Shown one piece after another: positions 9,638-18,848 of a stretch of DNA of 64,000 bases. Source of the DNA: Bacillus sp. T3 (GTDB lineage Bacteria; Bacillota; Bacilli; Bacillales; Cytobacillaceae); assembly GCF_033449965.1 (NCBI RefSeq), contig NZ_CP137761.1, forward strand, positions 3,286,001-3,350,000, given 5' to 3'. How positions within the stretch are numbered: the stretch's first letter is position 1; each line of letters starts with the position of its first letter. Under the pieces are notes generated by a model. It was not told the DNA's origin. It made no database searches and was given only the letters and a program-made list of their open reading frames with translations. Position numbers and translations under genes: made by a program.

Positions 9638-10794
9638 TTATAAACTCTTCAAAAAATCCCTCATTCTTTTCATCGCTTCATTTAGGTTATCCATCGAGGA
9701 GGCATAGGAACAACGTATATGACCTTCTCCACTTTCACCGAAGGCATTACCAGGAACGACTGCAACCTTTTGGCTGATTAAGAGCTGCTCAGCAAACTCC
9801 TCCGATGAAAGCCCTGTGCTACGAATGGATGGAAACACATAAAATGCTCCACCAGGCACATGGCATTTCAAGCCCATTTCATTGAGATGACTAACCACTA
9901 AGTTACGTCGCTGGCGATAACTTTTTCTCATTTCGATTACATGGTTCTTACCGTTTCTCAAACTTTCTATTGCTCCATATTGAGTCATCGAAGGAACAGA
10001 AACAAGCGTATTTTGCATTACTCTTGATATAGCTTGTGTTACAAATTCTGGCGCACATATATATCCTAATCTCCATCCAGTCATTGCAAATCCCTTTGAA
10101 AATCCCGAAACAATAATCGTTCGTTCTCTCATATCTTCAATAGCGGCAATCGAACAAAATGAATCATCATAGGATAATTCAGCATATATTTCATCAGTAA
10201 TCACAAGTAAATCATGAGTAATAGCGATCTCTGCAATTGATTTTAACTCTTGTTTATTTAATAGACTTCCTGTCGGATTATTAGGAGAACAAATAAGAAT
10301 GGCTTTAGTCCTTTCTGTTATAGCTCGTCTTATTTGTTCAGGCTGAGGCTTAAATTCGGTTTCAATTGAAGTTTGGACTAGAACCGGCTTCCCACCTGCC
10401 AGAGTAATCAATGGGGCATAAGCAACATAGCTCGGCTCTATCATGATAACCTCTTCACCTGGATTTAAAATAGTCCTAAGCGAAATATCTAACGCCTGGC
10501 TTCCACCAACAGTCACAAGAATATCTGTATAGGGTGAATAGGTAACTTGAAAACGACTTTTCATATAATAGGAAATTTCTTTCCTTAAATCAAGAAGTCC
10601 TTCTCTTTCAGTATACGATGTATAACCTCGCTCGATGGACTTAATAGAAGCATGACAAATTGACCATGGTGTTTCAAAGTCTGGTTCCCCACCCCAAGTG
10701 AGATAACCCCATCCATTGTTTCGGCTAAATCAAAGAATCGCCGTATTCCAGATGGCTTTATTTGAATAACTAATGAAGATAACTTAGATCGCAT
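9638..10794 (-). CDS. PatA/AspC-like class I aminotransferase (one homopolymer frame break)
   Basis: A PLP-dependent aminotransferase of about 385 residues after repair, resembling the PatA/YugH group. Motifs: VTVGGSQALD, CSPNNPTG, ITDEIYAELSYD and SGFSKGFAMTGWRLGY, which holds the PLP lysine. The break lies near 10688: the frame needs GGGGG where GGGG is read (plus-strand CCCC), after which GVGEPDFETPW continues correctly. This break is a homopolymer loss and not at CCGG. It is the last gene of a four-gene PLP-enzyme operon, 55 bases after the arginine decarboxylase. The amino donor is unknown. Confidence 0.85.
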
Positions 10795-10849
10795 AATCCA
10801 ATCACCATTTTTATTACCTGGACATCTGAAAAATACCCGACTATTATTT

Positions 10850-12390
10850 TTACATTATTGCATGGTGTTCTTTTACCACTCGCAAATAGTTTAACTCAGA
10901 ATCCTCTGCACCTTGAACCTGGAAGTCCTGCCTCTATATTTTCTTTAATATAGATTATATTTTCCAATGTTATAACCTCACCCTGGGATGAAAATAGGAA
11001 TTCCAGGAGGATAAACCATAACAAATTCTGCGATGATTCTTCCCACAGATTGTTCAATTGGAACTACTTCCGTATCTGCATAAAAGGCATCACGAGGTGT
11101 TAATGCCAATGAAGGAATATCTGGCAATATAACGAATGGATTTTGTTTGGAAACAGAATTTCTATACTTAACAGACAACTCCTTTAAAGCTTTTACAAGT
11201 ATAAATAAATCCACTTCACAGTCACCTGATGTGACAATACAAAGAATGTTGTATAAATCCGACATCTCAACTTCAATATTAAATTTTTCACGTAGCCATA
11301 CTTCTACGTCATGTCCAGAGACACCTAAATCTTTTACAGAGATTAAAAGTTTTGTTGGGTCATAGGAAGCCGCAGCAGATGAATGTAACACTTCTTTCCC
11401 CATACAATACAAACCTTCAATTTGATTTATTTCATATCGTGTTTTCTCTGCAAGTCGAATACAATCTTCAAGCAAAGCTTGTCCCTCTGTTGCCAAAGAT
11501 TTTCTAGCTACATCCAATGAGGCAAGCAATAAATAAGAGGTTGAGGTTGTTGTCAACATACTTAATATCGCTTGTACTCTCTGTGGTGATACGAGATTCC
11601 CACGTAAATTTAAGATTGAACTTTGAGTAAGTGAACCACCAAGTTTATGAACGCTTGTTGCTGCCATATCAGCACCTGCCTTCATAGCGGATATTGGTAA
11701 TTCATGATGAAAATGAATATGCGCACCGTGAGCCTCGTCAACTAGCACTGGAATATTTCTAGAATGAGCAATGTCTACAATTCTTTTCAAATCTCCAGAA
11801 ACTCCAAAATATGTTGGATTTATTACAAGTACAGCTTTCGAATCTGGATGCTGTTTTAATGCTCTCTCTACAGAATCAGGTGTAATCCCATGAGAAATGC
11901 CCAGTTTAGGATCGACTTCAGGATGTACAAACACAGGAATAGCTCCCGATAAGACAATTCCACTCATAATTGATTTATGGACATTCCTTGGTACTATAAT
12001 TTTGTCTCCAGGATTACAAACCGACATAACCATAGTCATAATTGCTCCGCTTGTCCCCTGTACTGAAAAAAAGGTATAATCTGCACCGAATGCTTCTGAC
12101 GCAAGATCTTGAGCTTCTTTTATGACTCCTTTTGGCAAATGTAAATCATCTAACGGACCGATATTGATTAAATCAATCGATAGCGCATTATCTCCAATAA
12201 ATTCTCTAAAATCCGGATTCATCCCTCTCCCTTTTTTATGTCCAGGAATATGAAATTGAATAGGATCTTTTTTTGCATGTTCTATAAGAGCCGTAAATAA
12301 TGGTGTATCAAATTGTGTACTTATTTGTTTTTTATCAATATCTAAATCTATATCTAAATCTCTTTCTAATGTAGCCAATCCTGAAACCAT
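10850..12390 (-). CDS. speA: Arginine decarboxylase, Orn/Lys/Arg decarboxylase class I fold (two frame breaks near C-terminus)
   Basis: A biosynthetic-type arginine decarboxylase, 512 residues after repair, that would convert arginine to agmatine. HIPGHKKGRG, VDEAHGAH and SVHKLGGSLTQSS (PLP lysine, residue 249) are all present. Read literally it stops at ...IPIFIPG. CCTGG at 10982-10986 should be CCGG, continuing PGEVITLENIIYI, and CCTGG at 10918-10922 should be CCGG, giving AGLPVQGAEDSELN as in SpeA C-termini, then a stop at 10850. It starts 4 bases after the upstream aminotransferase. Lysine or ornithine decarboxylase activity is possible. No agmatinase is in the window. Confidence 0.88.
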
Positions 12391-12394
12391 TCTC

Positions 12395-13699
12395 TTAATC
12401 CCCTTTCTCCTCTAAGTCCATTGCGCCTTTGTAAACAAGATCAAACAGCTCTTCCAAATCGTTTTCTTCAACACATGAGAAGGCAATTCTTAAATCTGTA
12501 TCATTAATCGCAATGGTCCCTACCCCATATTGATCTAATAAATGCACTCTAAGTTTTTCAGCGTTGATCTTTATTAACCGAAGGCACATAAAATAGCCCG
12601 AGTTAAATGGATAAAAAGACCAATATTTATTTTGAAATTTTTCTTTTAGTAGAATTTCCTTTACTTTTCGAGCCCTTCGTTCCAACACTGTGAACTTTTT
12701 CTGTTTTTCTTTCTCAAATTGTTTGGATTGTAATGAATCCAACGTAATGGTTTGCGACAAATGAGAAGAACTCGAAATGGTCCCCCTAATAATCCCTTTT
12801 GTTTTTTCCTCTAATGCTTCCAAAACCGCTTGACTCTCAGCCGAATAGGTGATAAATCCAACTCGCAAACCCCATACAAAATTTTCTTTCGTCGCTCCAT
12901 CTATTTTAATGGGTAATATTTTTGGATGTAATCCAGAGAGTTTACCGAACAATGATTCTTTTATGGAATCTTCGTAAAATAAACCAAAATAAGCATCATC
13001 TAATATGACGACTATTTTAATGTCCGCTAACGCTGCTTCATTTAATACAGAAATAATCTGTTCTACTTCCTCAATATGAGGGGTATAGCCAGTTGGGTTA
13101 TTGGGAAAATTCAACAAAACAATTGCCTTCCCGGATAATGATTGTTTCATTATAGATTTTTTAAAAGAGGTAACATTAAATTGTTGATTTTCATCAAATA
13201 ACGGGAAAGTTTCCAGATTTCCACCTCGTCTTACATGAAAGATAGAATGATAGTTTCCCCAATATTTATCAGGTATGATGATTGTATCGTTAGAGTCTAC
13301 AAATAAATCAGCAATTACACTGAGTCCATGTGTAAGAGCATTCGTTACAATAGGTAAACCTATCTTTTTATTTTGTAAAGATGGATTATCCCGTAACAAT
13401 TTTTCTTTCCATGCTAGACGCAAGCTCTTTTTTCCCTCAGGTGGTGAATATGGATAAATGTCCTTAGGTGAATATCCGACTAACTGATCCTGTATATGTT
13501 TAAAGTGCATTGGCTGATTATTCTCAGTAGCAATACCGATCGTTGCATTAAATCGATATGCTTTTTTGCTGGCCTCCGCACTTTGACTGAGTATGCCCTT
13601 TGGATAGTATAAATGTTTTCCTAGATTGGAGAGCATATCATATATATATGAATTTTCATTTTTTATCGTATCATTTAGTTTTTTTGCCAAAACATTCAA
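12395..13699 (-). CDS. Class I/II aminotransferase-like PLP enzyme of unknown substrate
   Basis: A 434-residue fold-type I PLP protein. TNALTHGLS, LLNFPNNPTGYTP, VILDDAYFGLFYE and DGATKENFVWGLRVGF (putative PLP lysine in ATKE) give the aminotransferase signature. The Lys context differs from the usual SFSK, so the enzyme belongs to a distinct branch; the substrate is not recognised. It sits between the HisC-like gene (16 bases upstream) and speA (4 bases downstream), so it is certainly co-transcribed with both. Confidence 0.75.
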   Translation of the reverse strand: MNVLAKKLNDTIKNENSYIYDMLSNLGKHLYYPKGILSQSAEASKKAYRFNATIGIATENNQPMHFKHIQDQLVGYSPKDIYPYSPPEGKKSLRLAWKEKLLRDNPSLQNKKIGLPIVTNALTHGLSVIADLFVDSNDTIIIPDKYWGNYHSIFHVRRGGNLETFPLFDENQQFNVTSFKKSIMKQSLSGKAIVLLNFPNNPTGYTPHIEEVEQIISVLNEAALADIKIVVILDDAYFGLFYEDSIKESLFGKLSGLHPKILPIKIDGATKENFVWGLRVGFITYSAESQAVLEALEEKTKGIIRGTISSSSHLSQTITLDSLQSKQFEKEKQKKFTVLERRARKVKEILLKEKFQNKYWSFYPFNSGYFMCLRLIKINAEKLRVHLLDQYGVGTIAINDTDLRIAFSCVEENDLEELFDLVYKGAMDLEEKGD

Positions 13700-13715
13700 T
13701 GCTCTGTCCCCTTTA

Positions 13716-14813
13716 TTAATGGTTTAGAATAGTTTTTAATTGATCAATCAAGGTAGCATTTTCTTCTGATGTTCCAACAGAAATGCGAATAAACTCTGGC
13801 ATCCCCCAAGTATTTCCATAGCGAACAATAATTCCTTTTGCCATCAATTGATGATAGATATCCTTTGCTTTAGGTCCTAGTTCGACTAAAACAAAATTAC
13901 TCATACTTTCATAATATTTTAACTTCAGTTCATCAAATGCATGATACAGTTGTTCACGTCCGACCCTGTTCACTTCTTTCGATGCCTCAACATGATCTTC
14001 ATCTGTAATAGCAGCAGTTGCTGCAGCTTGGGCCAAGGAATTGACATTAAAAGGTTCCTTCACTTTCAAAATATCATTTATAATGGACTCTCTTGAGATT
14101 CCAAAACCAACCCGCAGTCCTGCTAGACCATATATTTTTGAAAAGGTTTGTAGAACAATAATCGGATAATCCTTTTTAACAAATTCAATACCGTCTGTAT
14201 AATCAGCAGCTGTTGCAAAATGGCTATATGCAGAATCAAAAACTACCAGAATATGTTTTGGTAGGGCCGTTAATAATTGATCAAGTTTATTCTTAGGCAA
14301 ATATGTCCCTGTCGGGTTATTAGGGGAACAAATATATACTAATTTTGTTTTTTCCGTTACGGAAGATACAATAGCATGAATGTTAAATTGAAAATCCTCA
14401 CCAAGAGGAACAGCTACAACGTTTGCACCCATTAAATTGGCTCCAAAATCATATTCACTAAAGGATGGCGAAGGGACAATGATTTCAACACCAGGCTCTA
14501 AAAACGTCTCAGAAACTAAAGTAATCAGTTCATCTGCTCCATTTGTTATGATGAGATTCTTTTCATTCAAACCAAGCCTTCTTGTAATAGTATTCTTAAG
14601 GTTTGTGGCATTTGCATCCGGATATCGGTTCAATTCTGTTAAGCAGCCGCCAATTTCCTTGATAGCTTTTGGTGATGGTCCGATAGGATTTTCATTAGAA
14701 GCTAATTTAATTACCCTATCTAAACCTAATTCTTTCTGCACTTCCCAGATTGGTTTTCCAGGTAAATATGGCTTAATTTTGCTTAATGATTTTCGGGGTT
14801 CAATTAAACTCAT
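13716..14813 (-). CDS. hisC: Histidinol-phosphate aminotransferase-like enzyme
   Basis: A 365-residue HisC-type aminotransferase. LASNENPIGPSPKAI, CSPNNPTGT, VFDSAYSHF and TFSKIYGLAGLRVGFG (PLP lysine) match the family. The start chosen is the ATG at 14813, with AAAGGA 9 bases upstream; the frame is open further to 14879 but that part overlaps a promoter and operator. It heads the four-gene PLP-enzyme operon and is not near other his genes. It may work on an aromatic amino acid, phenylpyruvate or a special substrate rather than histidinol phosphate. The symbol is by family only. Confidence 0.75.
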   Translation of the reverse strand: MSLIEPRKSLSKIKPYLPGKPIWEVQKELGLDRVIKLASNENPIGPSPKAIKEIGGCLTELNRYPDANATNLKNTITRRLGLNEKNLIITNGADELITLVSETFLEPGVEIIVPSPSFSEYDFGANLMGANVVAVPLGEDFQFNIHAIVSSVTEKTKLVYICSPNNPTGTYLPKNKLDQLLTALPKHILVVFDSAYSHFATAADYTDGIEFVKKDYPIIVLQTFSKIYGLAGLRVGFGISRESIINDILKVKEPFNVNSLAQAAATAAITDEDHVEASKEVNRVGREQLYHAFDELKLKYYESMSNFVLVELGPKAKDIYHQLMAKGIIVRYGNTWGMPEFIRISVGTSEENATLIDQLKTILNH

Positions 14814-14866
14814 TCTGTTCATCCTTTCTTGCACTATTCCATAATAAATCAATGTCGAATTTTGAA

Positions 14867-14898
14867 ACCATCCAATCATCGGGAATTTGTATCATCCA
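14867..14898 (-). promoter_or_regulatory. MocR-type direct-repeat operator before the PLP-enzyme operon
   Basis: Minus strand GTGGATGA and TTGGATGGT with GGATG cores 24 bases apart (plus-strand CATCC at 14869 and 14893). TATTAT follows 23 bases past TTGGAT, as at the nitrilase promoter. Confidence 0.7.
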
Positions 14899-14942
14899 CT
14901 GCTTATTCTTAGAATCTAGTAATTATAAAACCAAAAAAATAT

Positions 14943-14974
14943 AGAAATAAAAGAGGCAATGGATCACCACTGCC
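14943..14974 (-). terminator. Rho-independent terminator after the small acidic protein gene
   Basis: Minus strand GGCAGTGG-TGAT-CCATTGCC followed by TCTTTTATTT. It separates the 15098-15749 gene pair from the PLP-enzyme operon. Confidence 0.7.
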
Positions 14975-15097
14975 CTTTTAAAAAAATAGAATTATTTCAC
15001 CGTTTAAGGATATTTAAAAATGCTGCAAAGTTTCAAGTGGACAACTTACTTGTGTCTATAGTTGGATTTATAATTGAAGCACCACTAATGGATAATG

Positions 15098-15277
15098 TTA
15101 GTCTGAAACAAATTCTTTCGTAATTCTAACTCTTTTGGGCATATATTTTCCATAACGGTGTAAATTTGAACGTCTATACTCCTCAGCTTCTTCTTTTGTT
15201 TCAAACTCTTCGTATTCTTCAACCTCTTCTTCAGTAACTAGTTCATTCACTAAAATCCAATATTCTTTGCAATACAT
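15098..15277 (-). CDS. Small acidic protein of unknown function
   Basis: A 59-residue, Glu-rich protein (EEEVEEYEEFETKEEAEEYR) probably forming one long helix, with a basic C-terminal part (YMPKRVRITKEF). ATG at 15277 has GAGG 9 bases upstream; a TTG at 15283 is closer to the ribosome site and less likely. It lies 31 bases downstream of the PCYCGC lipoprotein's final stop and probably shares its transcript. No family recognised. Confidence 0.55.
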   Translation of the reverse strand: MYCKEYWILVNELVTEEEVEEYEEFETKEEAEEYRRSNLHRYGKYMPKRVRITKEFVSD

Positions 15278-15308
15278 TTTCAACTACCTCTTTTTTATGA
15301 TTATAATA

Positions 15309-15749
15309 TTAGTTTGGAACAGGAGTTGGAGTCGGTGTTCCATATGATTCATATTTTTCATTAATATAATTGTTAATTTCCTTAAGCTCTTTTCCATCTT
15401 GACTCATTTCTACCGCCTCACGGGCGATTTGGACACAAATGTCTCAAGCGGTTCCGTGTGGGTCCCATTCAGTTACTGCATTGTCTGAATCCATATTTTT
15501 GACAAAACAATCAAGATTGCTCATATGGCCGGCCCCTTCACCGCAACCACAAAAACATGGGACAGAAGCCAATACTTCAGGGTTCTGTGATGCCATTACA
15601 TAAGTCTCCTGCACTTGTGGCGAGGTCGATAAAACAAAGTCTGGAAATTTTGCATGCTTTGAATCCAGTGATAAATCATTTTTTGAACTACAACCTGCTA
15701 ACAACCCTATAAGCAAGAGTAAAACCATGATGAAATTAGAATATCTCAT
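15309..15749 (-). CDS. PCYCGC-motif lipoprotein with an in-frame TGA at a conserved Cys
   Basis: A secreted lipoprotein: signal peptide with lipobox LLAGC near residue 20, then the family motif (here PCFCGCGEGAGHMSNLDC). Translation stops at TGA (15444-15446), but the same frame stays open for 44 more codons that continue the family C-terminus (DICVQIAREAVEM...LKEINNYI) to TAA at 15309. The TGA lies exactly where relatives have the first Cys of HGxxCxxC, giving U-D-I-C. A 6-bp stem with a 5-base loop (CGTGA) begins 15 bases after the TGA. It may encode selenocysteine; a point mutation or base error is the alternative. The start ATG at 15749 has GGAG 10 bases upstream. Confidence 0.7.
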
Positions 15750-15891
15750 GTAAATAAAGCTCCATTTCAATTATTATTGACTTCATTGTGCCTAGTTACG
15801 AAACGAGTATTTGCTATGTTTCTAACCATCTCCTTTGCGTAAATTCCTAGTATTTATATCTATATCATAAGGAATTTACATAAATTAAAGG

Positions 15892-15924
15892 ACCATCCAA
15901 TCCTTAAAGTTTTTCCTCATCCAA
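15892..15924 (-). promoter_or_regulatory. MocR-type direct-repeat operator before the PCYCGC gene
   Basis: Minus strand TTGGATGA and TTGGATGGT with GGATG cores 24 bases apart (plus-strand CATCC at 15894 and 15918). The TTGGATGGTCC core equals that of the nitrilase site. TATGAT lies 25 bases past TTGGAT. Confidence 0.7.
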
Positions 15925-15990
15925 TTTATGTATTTTCATTCATAAAATAAATTTAATTATCAATAAAATCCTTATGTATCAAGGTTTAGA

Positions 15991-16030
15991 AAAAAGAAGA
16001 CCTAGTGCAGCATCACACCAGGCCTTCATT
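15991..16030 (-). terminator. Probable terminator of the second MocR gene
   Basis: Minus strand AAGGCCTGGTG...CACTAGGTCTT, an imperfect hairpin followed by TCTTTTTT, directly after the MocR stop codon. It contains CCTGG/CCAGG, so one base of the stem may be a read error. Confidence 0.55.
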
Positions 16031-16034
16031 AAGG

Positions 16035-17474
16035 TCATATTTTATCCACATTTGATAACGCCTCTGCAAATCGATAGATCCCTTCTTTGATCATGTTTTG
16101 ACCTGCTCTTCCATAAGTGAAACGAAGGCACCCTTTTTCTGTCCCTAAAACATTCCCCGGGACATATGCGACACCCTTTTTTAAGGATTCTTCCAATAGT
16201 TGATTTTCATTTACAGATTGATTAACTTTCACCCAAAGATGGATTCCACCTCTAGGTGACAAAAATTCAACCTTTTGTCCTAGTAAATCATTTAGACTTT
16301 CCACGATTTGGTTTCTCTGATTCTCTAGCTGGACTCTTAAATGAGTAATATGTGAATCGAATTGCTCTGATAAAAGAAATTGATTTGCCACCCATTGTGG
16401 AAATATGCTGTGGCCAAAATCTACCTGTTGTTTCGCATCTGCCAGTCGTTGAATAACATTTGTAGGGCCGGTCACCCATCCGATTCTTAAACCGGATGCA
16501 ACAATTTTGGAAAGTGAACTAATATAAAGGACATTACCATTATCATCCATTGACTTAAGCGTTGAGTTTATTTCACCATTATAGGAAGTTAAACTGTAGG
16601 GATCATCCTCAATTATGGGAATCCCAAACTCAGCCGATAAAGCCAATATTTGGCGGCGACGTTCGAAGGATAATACGGTCCCCGTTGGATTTTGGTAATC
16701 TGGATTTAAAAAGACCATTCGAATTCGATGCTGCTTGTACATGGTTCGAATATCGTCAGGATTCACCCCATGCTCATCAATCGGAAGATGAAACGTTCTT
16801 AATCCTGCTGATTGAAAAATGGGAAGGGAATAGCTATAAGAAGGATCCTCAATTGCTACCGCATCCCCAGGTTTCAATAGACACTGTACAATTAAATGGA
16901 GGGCCTGTTGAGCACCCGATGTAATAAGAATAGACTCGGGATTTGAGACAATATTCTTATATTGCTTGATATGGGAAGATATAGTCTCGCGTAATTCCTC
17001 ATTCCCCAGAGGGTGATCATAGCCTAAATGTCCAGTAAACAGGTGCTGTGAAAATAAATGTTGAAATTGTTTGTTCGGAAATAAGTTTGAGGACAACTCT
17101 CCACTTGCCATGTTAATAAGAGCATGTTCCTGCGTTTTCATTCGGAGTTTTCGGACCACAGGAAGATTAGGAAGAAAAGAACCATCCTCCAAATACCTCC
17201 CCCAGTTCGGAATCCGCTTATGTGTCAATCCCCATATATCTGTACTAATTCTTGTTCCGCTTCCTTTTTTTCTTTCTACTACACCTAAAGACTGTAATTC
17301 TTCATATGCCGCTACCACCGTGCTCCTGTTTACTTGCAATGATTCAGCAAGGGCTCGTTCAGAAGGCAGCATACTTGCTGGAGAAAATAATCCAGTGGAA
17401 ATTCCGTGTTCTATATAATCAGCAATTTGCTTATAAACGGGCTTTTTATCAGACCGATTGGGTTTCCATTCCAA
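16035..17474 (-). CDS. MocR/GabR-type regulator, second paralogue
   Basis: A 479-residue MocR regulator: GntR winged helix (KPVYKQIADYIE...MLPSERALAESLQVNRSTV) plus a fold-type I aminotransferase domain with PSYSYSLPIFQS, YQNPTGTVL and SLSKIVASGLRIGW (PLP lysine). It is a close paralogue of the protein at 8025-9473; the STDIWGLTHKRIPNW linker is almost shared. The start is taken as TTG at 17474 (MEWKPNRSD), aligning with the paralogue and leaving AGAGGTG at good distance; a GTG at 17486 is possible. The frame is intact. A 24-bp-period operator (17543-17574) lies just upstream, so autoregulation is likely. Confidence 0.92.
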   Translation of the reverse strand: MEWKPNRSDKKPVYKQIADYIEHGISTGLFSPASMLPSERALAESLQVNRSTVVAAYEELQSLGVVERKKGSGTRISTDIWGLTHKRIPNWGRYLEDGSFLPNLPVVRKLRMKTQEHALINMASGELSSNLFPNKQFQHLFSQHLFTGHLGYDHPLGNEELRETISSHIKQYKNIVSNPESILITSGAQQALHLIVQCLLKPGDAVAIEDPSYSYSLPIFQSAGLRTFHLPIDEHGVNPDDIRTMYKQHRIRMVFLNPDYQNPTGTVLSFERRRQILALSAEFGIPIIEDDPYSLTSYNGEINSTLKSMDDNGNVLYISSLSKIVASGLRIGWVTGPTNVIQRLADAKQQVDFGHSIFPQWVANQFLLSEQFDSHITHLRVQLENQRNQIVESLNDLLGQKVEFLSPRGGIHLWVKVNQSVNENQLLEESLKKGVAYVPGNVLGTEKGCLRFTYGRAGQNMIKEGIYRFAEALSNVDKI

Positions 17475-17542
17475 AATACACTTCACCTCTATTAAATATT
17501 TCTATGAATTTAATTATATCAGCTCTAAAAAAAATATATCTA

Positions 17543-17574
17543 GTGGATGGGCTATTTTCTTTGTAATTGGATGG
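17543..17574 (+). promoter_or_regulatory. MocR-type direct-repeat operator between MocR and small membrane protein genes
   Basis: Plus strand GTGGATGG and TTGGATGGT with GGATG cores at 17545 and 17569, 24 bases apart. TAAAAT follows 24 bases past TTGGAT. Orientation points to the genes at 17707, while the divergent MocR gene starts 69 bases away on the other side. Confidence 0.7.
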
Positions 17575-17706
17575 TTATCCTTTTGTTGTTTATCCTTAAA
17601 ATAAACTTGTTATGTATTTATAGAAAGCAAAAATAATTGAATCAAAGGTTAATGGATGGATTTTTCTCTGAAAGAAAAACTGGTAATGAATAAAGGGGGA
17701 TAAATT

Positions 17707-17898
17707 TTGACAATCGCTTATGGACTTGTTGGCATTACCCTAGTGGTCGCTATTATTGGAACACTGGTACTTACAACAAAATCAGACGAAAACTATAAAA
17801 AGGAAACTAAGCAAAATACCTTTAGACTGACTTCTATTTATATCGTCGTCATTCTAGTATCTATTATCGGTTTAGCATGGTACATCACGAATAATTAA
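17707..17898 (+). CDS. Small two-helix membrane protein
   Basis: A 63-residue protein with a helix at about 4-22, a charged loop (TKSDENYKKETKQNT) and a second helix at about 42-60. TTG start at 17707 with GGGGGA 6 bases upstream; no ATG alternative is in frame. First gene downstream of a MocR-type operator and paired with 17947-18138. Family not recognised. Confidence 0.6.
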   Translation: MTIAYGLVGITLVVAIIGTLVLTTKSDENYKKETKQNTFRLTSIYIVVILVSIIGLAWYITNN

Positions 17899-17946
17899 GC
17901 ATTCAAAATTCTACGAATTCTATTGAAGAATGGAGTATCGAAAAAA

Positions 17947-18138
17947 ATGCAATTATTTCTTATGTTATTTCTAGTATTGGCTATGGTTACATTGTTTTTC
18001 TCCGGCTATTTCATCGGTGTATTAAGGGAACGTCACGGCAAATGTTGGATCATGTGGGTACCAATCCTAATAGCTGTCTTTATGTTCAATGTCATTTGGG
18101 CCCTAACCGAGCTGGCAAAGTCCCCGCGATGGAACTGA
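17947..18138 (+). CDS. Small two-helix membrane protein
   Basis: A 63-residue protein with helices at about 2-21 and 33-52 joined by a short basic segment (GVLRERHGKCW). ATG at 17947 with GGAGT 11 bases upstream; a TTG at 17923 would add 8 residues. It follows the previous small membrane protein by 48 bases and ends at a strong terminator, so the two form a transcript controlled from the 17543 operator. Function unknown. Confidence 0.6.
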   Translation: MQLFLMLFLVLAMVTLFFSGYFIGVLRERHGKCWIMWVPILIAVFMFNVIWALTELAKSPRWN

Positions 18139-18157
18139 AGCACATAATGCAAAAAAA

Positions 18158-18184
18158 TGCGTTAATCACTGGTTGATTAACGCA
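18158..18184. terminator. Bidirectional terminator shared with yfmQ
   Basis: TGCGTTAATCA...TGATTAACGCA perfect hairpin with A run on the left and T-rich right flank, between convergent genes. A near copy lies beside the yfmQ remnant at 34131-34163. Confidence 0.85.
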
Positions 18185-18216
18185 TTCTTTCATTTAAGCT
18201 GAGCTACTTAATTATT

Positions 18217-18666
18217 CTATATTGCAAGTATTTGAGTTTCCTGTAAGCTATCTGAATGCAGGCTATACGCTACTACTTTCTTCTTGTACTGTTTAACTAC
18301 ATCTACACGATCCTCGTAAAGGAACACAAAAAGCTGAATTTCTTTCTTGCCTCTTTTTGTATTAATGATGATTGGGTTCCCGCCCTTCTCAGGATTTAAA
18401 TATCTTTGCTCTGTACCAGGCCAGATGTAATATTTTTCGATAAAAATAGCTTGGTTGAAAAAATGAATAAATTGAGCTTTATTCTTCCCGTCTAATGGCT
18501 TCCGGTCAATCGTTACGGTAACATTCTCGTCGTTAAGCTTAGAATGAGTTTCAAAATAACTTAAAATCCATTCAACCGTACCCGTTGGAAGACAGGTCAT
18601 TAGTAATTTAATAAGACTTAGAAGAACAATCGACAATATTACTCCCCATGTCATATCTCTCATCAT
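18217..18666 (-). CDS. yfmQ: YfmQ family protein
   Basis: A 149-residue protein with an N-terminal membrane helix (about residues 6-24) and an extracellular or cytosolic domain containing EKYYIWPGTEQRYLNPE and VDVVKQYKKKV, recognised as YfmQ of Bacillus, whose role is unknown. The start is uncertain: two adjacent ATGs at 18666/18663 lie against the GGGG ribosome site, and a third ATG at 18654 (MTWGVIL) has better spacing. A MocR-type operator sits 56 bases upstream. A decayed second copy lies at 34131-34460. Confidence 0.8.
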   Translation of the reverse strand: MMRDMTWGVILSIVLLSLIKLLMTCLPTGTVEWILSYFETHSKLNDENVTVTIDRKPLDGKNKAQFIHFFNQAIFIEKYYIWPGTEQRYLNPEKGGNPIIINTKRGKKEIQLFVFLYEDRVDVVKQYKKKVVAYSLHSDSLQETQILAI

Positions 18667-18721
18667 CCCCTTGATTATAAAATTTGACCATTTAATCTTA
18701 AATCAATTTGGATGATTCTGT

Positions 18722-18755
18722 ACCATCCAATAAGGGGTTTTTATTGCCGTCCAAT
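18722..18755 (-). promoter_or_regulatory. MocR-type direct-repeat operator before yfmQ
   Basis: Minus strand TTGGACGG and TTGGATGGT with core spacing 24 (plus-strand CGTCC at 18748 and CATCC at 18724). The upstream half has one mismatch (GGACG), the weakest of the five sites. Confidence 0.6.
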
Positions 18756-18848
18756 TTTAATAAAATCATGGTCATACGAGAATAAGACATTTAGATGTAT
18801 TTCATAATGTAAATAAACTTTAACTGAAGCTCTAATTTTACCTATGTA

